A stretch of DNA of 64,000 nucleotides. It comes from Cytobacillus sp. NJ13. Its GTDB lineage: Bacteria; Bacillota; Bacilli; Bacillales; Cytobacillaceae. The stretch spans positions 2,046,001 through 2,110,000 of the forward strand of contig JAUCFP010000006.1 in the NCBI GenBank assembly GCA_030348385.1, in the 5' to 3' direction. Below are positions 63,099 through 64,000 of this stretch, one piece after another. Numbering within the stretch: position 1 is the stretch's first letter; every line of letters begins with the position of its first letter. A program made the translations under genes and the position numbers. Below the pieces are notes generated by a model that was given only the letters and a program-made list of their open reading frames with translations, was not told the DNA's origin and ran no database searches.

Positions 63099-64000
63099 TT
63101 ATACGTTTACTTTAGAATATATCCTTTTTTTAGCTGGTCCATCACCGGATAGATTTAAAGATTTTAATACCCTATATGCTGTATGCCTGGATTCGAGATT
63201 TAAATAATCCCGGCATTCTTTATTTGTTATCTTTGAATTAAAAAGCAAAAGATAATCTGTTATTGCTTCCATATGACTCGTTCTTGAAATCATTTTACAT
63301 TTAAGACAACACCATTTTCCGTCTTTCCTCACAACAGCAAAAGATTTACAGGAATGACATTGAACACCTCTTAGTAAATCCTTTCGATTAATTCCATAAG
63401 TATTTAGAATATCATTATCAAGAGGACTATTTTTGCACAAAATCTTTTCATTCAGTCTATTTATGTCGTTGGGCCATAATATCTGTTTGTTATATTTTGA
63501 TTTGGCATTCATTAGTCTATCAATTATTTTTTCAGTATGAACAACTCTTTTCAAAATAAAGCTATTTTCTTTCTCTGTTTTTATATAGGCAGCAGGGTTA
63601 GTAATAGTTACAAAATACTCTATTGGCAATTCTGGAACCTTCTCTTTTAACAGCCACTCTTTGAATTGCGACACTTGACGCAATACCTGCGAAACTGGAT
63701 TAGGAATCACTTTTTCCTTCTGTCCGTGTTTTTGAATTACTTGATCAGATATTGGTTCAAAATATAGGGTTCCAGAATAATTTTTGACTTCAATTATTAC
63801 TGCGAAAAATGGGGTAATAAGCAGGGAATCGATTTGAAAAGGAGTATGAAGGATAAGACGAAGATCATTATAAATTCTAAAATCTTTACCTGGGAGAAAA
63901 CTTAAATAATAATCCAGCTGCTTCTCTCCATTAAAACCTAATAGCCCATTTCTATAATCGACTTCAATTTCTGCCCTTTTCCGATGGTAATCAGGCAATC
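63099..64000 (-). CDS. NERD-domain protein, partial at right edge
   Basis: 300 codons of a gene that runs off the window; homologues have more N-terminal residues, so the TTG at 63998 is internal. A nuclease-related NERD domain (about first 130 residues: NGLLGFNGEKQLDYYLSFLP, IYNDLRLILHTPFQIDSLL, FFAVIIEVKNYSGTLYF with the D...E-x-K pattern) is followed by a zinc-ribbon (CHSCKSF and CCLKCKM) and a helical tail. NERD proteins are predicted DNA-processing enzymes. Partner genes, if any, lie to the right. Confidence 0.85.
   Translation of the reverse strand, partial: LPDYHRKRAEIEVDYRNGLLGFNGEKQLDYYLSFLPGKDFRIYNDLRLILHTPFQIDSLLITPFFAVIIEVKNYSGTLYFEPISDQVIQKHGQKEKVIPNPVSQVLRQVSQFKEWLLKEKVPELPIEYFVTITNPAAYIKTEKENSFILKRVVHTEKIIDRLMNAKSKYNKQILWPNDINRLNEKILCKNSPLDNDILNTYGINRKDLLRGVQCHSCKSFAVVRKDGKWCCLKCKMISRTSHMEAITDYLLLFNSKITNKECRDYLNLESRHTAYRVLKSLNLSGDGPAKKRIYSKVNV

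Overview
This window is 64 kb of chromosome from a low-GC, endospore-forming Firmicute of the Bacillaceae, most like Cytobacillus/Bacillus. The evidence is spore coat genes (cotZ/Y, cotO), germination channel genes (spoVAC-AD-AE), spoVIF, competence genes (coiA, mecA), Spx and SpxH, and a T-box controlled trpS. From about 13.7 kb to the right edge the gene order follows, in reverse, the B. subtilis block fabH-fabF-yjaZ-appDFABC-yjbA-trpS-opp-yjbC-spxA-mecA-coiA-pepF-yjbH-yjbI-cwlQ-yjbK-yjbL-yjbM-nadK-yjbO-prpE-yjbQ-fabI-cotO-cotZ-yjcA-spoVIF-yjcD-yjcF-yjcG-yjcH, with local insertions. I see no prophage, transposase, integrase, CRISPR array or toxin-antitoxin pair.

Layout. 0-5.5 kb is an accessory sugar-uptake module: a GNAT fragment, a YjiH-type membrane protein and an RpiR regulator on the minus strand, divergent from a PTS EIICB permease translationally coupled to an endonuclease/exonuclease/phosphatase-family enzyme. 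5.6-9.7 kb holds a proline dehydrogenase, a lone tRNA-Val(GAC), two lipoproteins, a YczE-like membrane protein and a 72-residue WYL-like protein whose promoter carries LexA-type boxes. 9.8-13.4 kb is a complete TAXI-type TRAP transporter (binding protein, DUF1850 protein, fused membrane subunit). 13.7-24.4 kb mixes yjcH-G-F, a DUF421 protein and a UvrD-like helicase with a CoiA-like zinc finger with sporulation genes, including a second-type spoVA cluster. 24.5-30.7 kb holds FapR-controlled fabI, an RCK-coupled antiporter, mgtE, prpE and a pseudouridine synthase. 30.7-42.4 kb is the NAD kinase / (p)ppGpp synthetase / CYTH block followed by the Spx control circuit (spxH, mecA, spxA) with pepF and coiA. 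42.6-59.2 kb contains a secreted glycoside-hydrolase-like protein, oppABCDF, trpS and appDFABC. 59.3-62.6 kb holds yjaZ and the FapR-controlled fabH-fabF pair. The right edge has a small repeat protein and a NERD-domain protein that runs off the window.

How it works together. Opp and App import oligopeptides; PepF can hydrolyse them. FapR operators tie fabI and fabHF together. SpxH delivers Spx to ClpXP, and MecA and CoiA link to competence. Most of the window is conserved core. The observations most worth following are regulatory or small: LexA boxes over the promoter of the WYL peptide; an Fnr/Crp-type box plus a Rex-like box controlling a tiny cysteine peptide and a 57-residue membrane protein just after yjbI-spxH; repeated dyads between the RpiR regulator and its PTS target; an apparent one-base deletion at the start of yjaZ; and four copies of a GC-rich intergenic repeat, one of which abuts the start of the (p)ppGpp synthetase gene. 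I did not find a clear new multi-gene defence or metabolic system.
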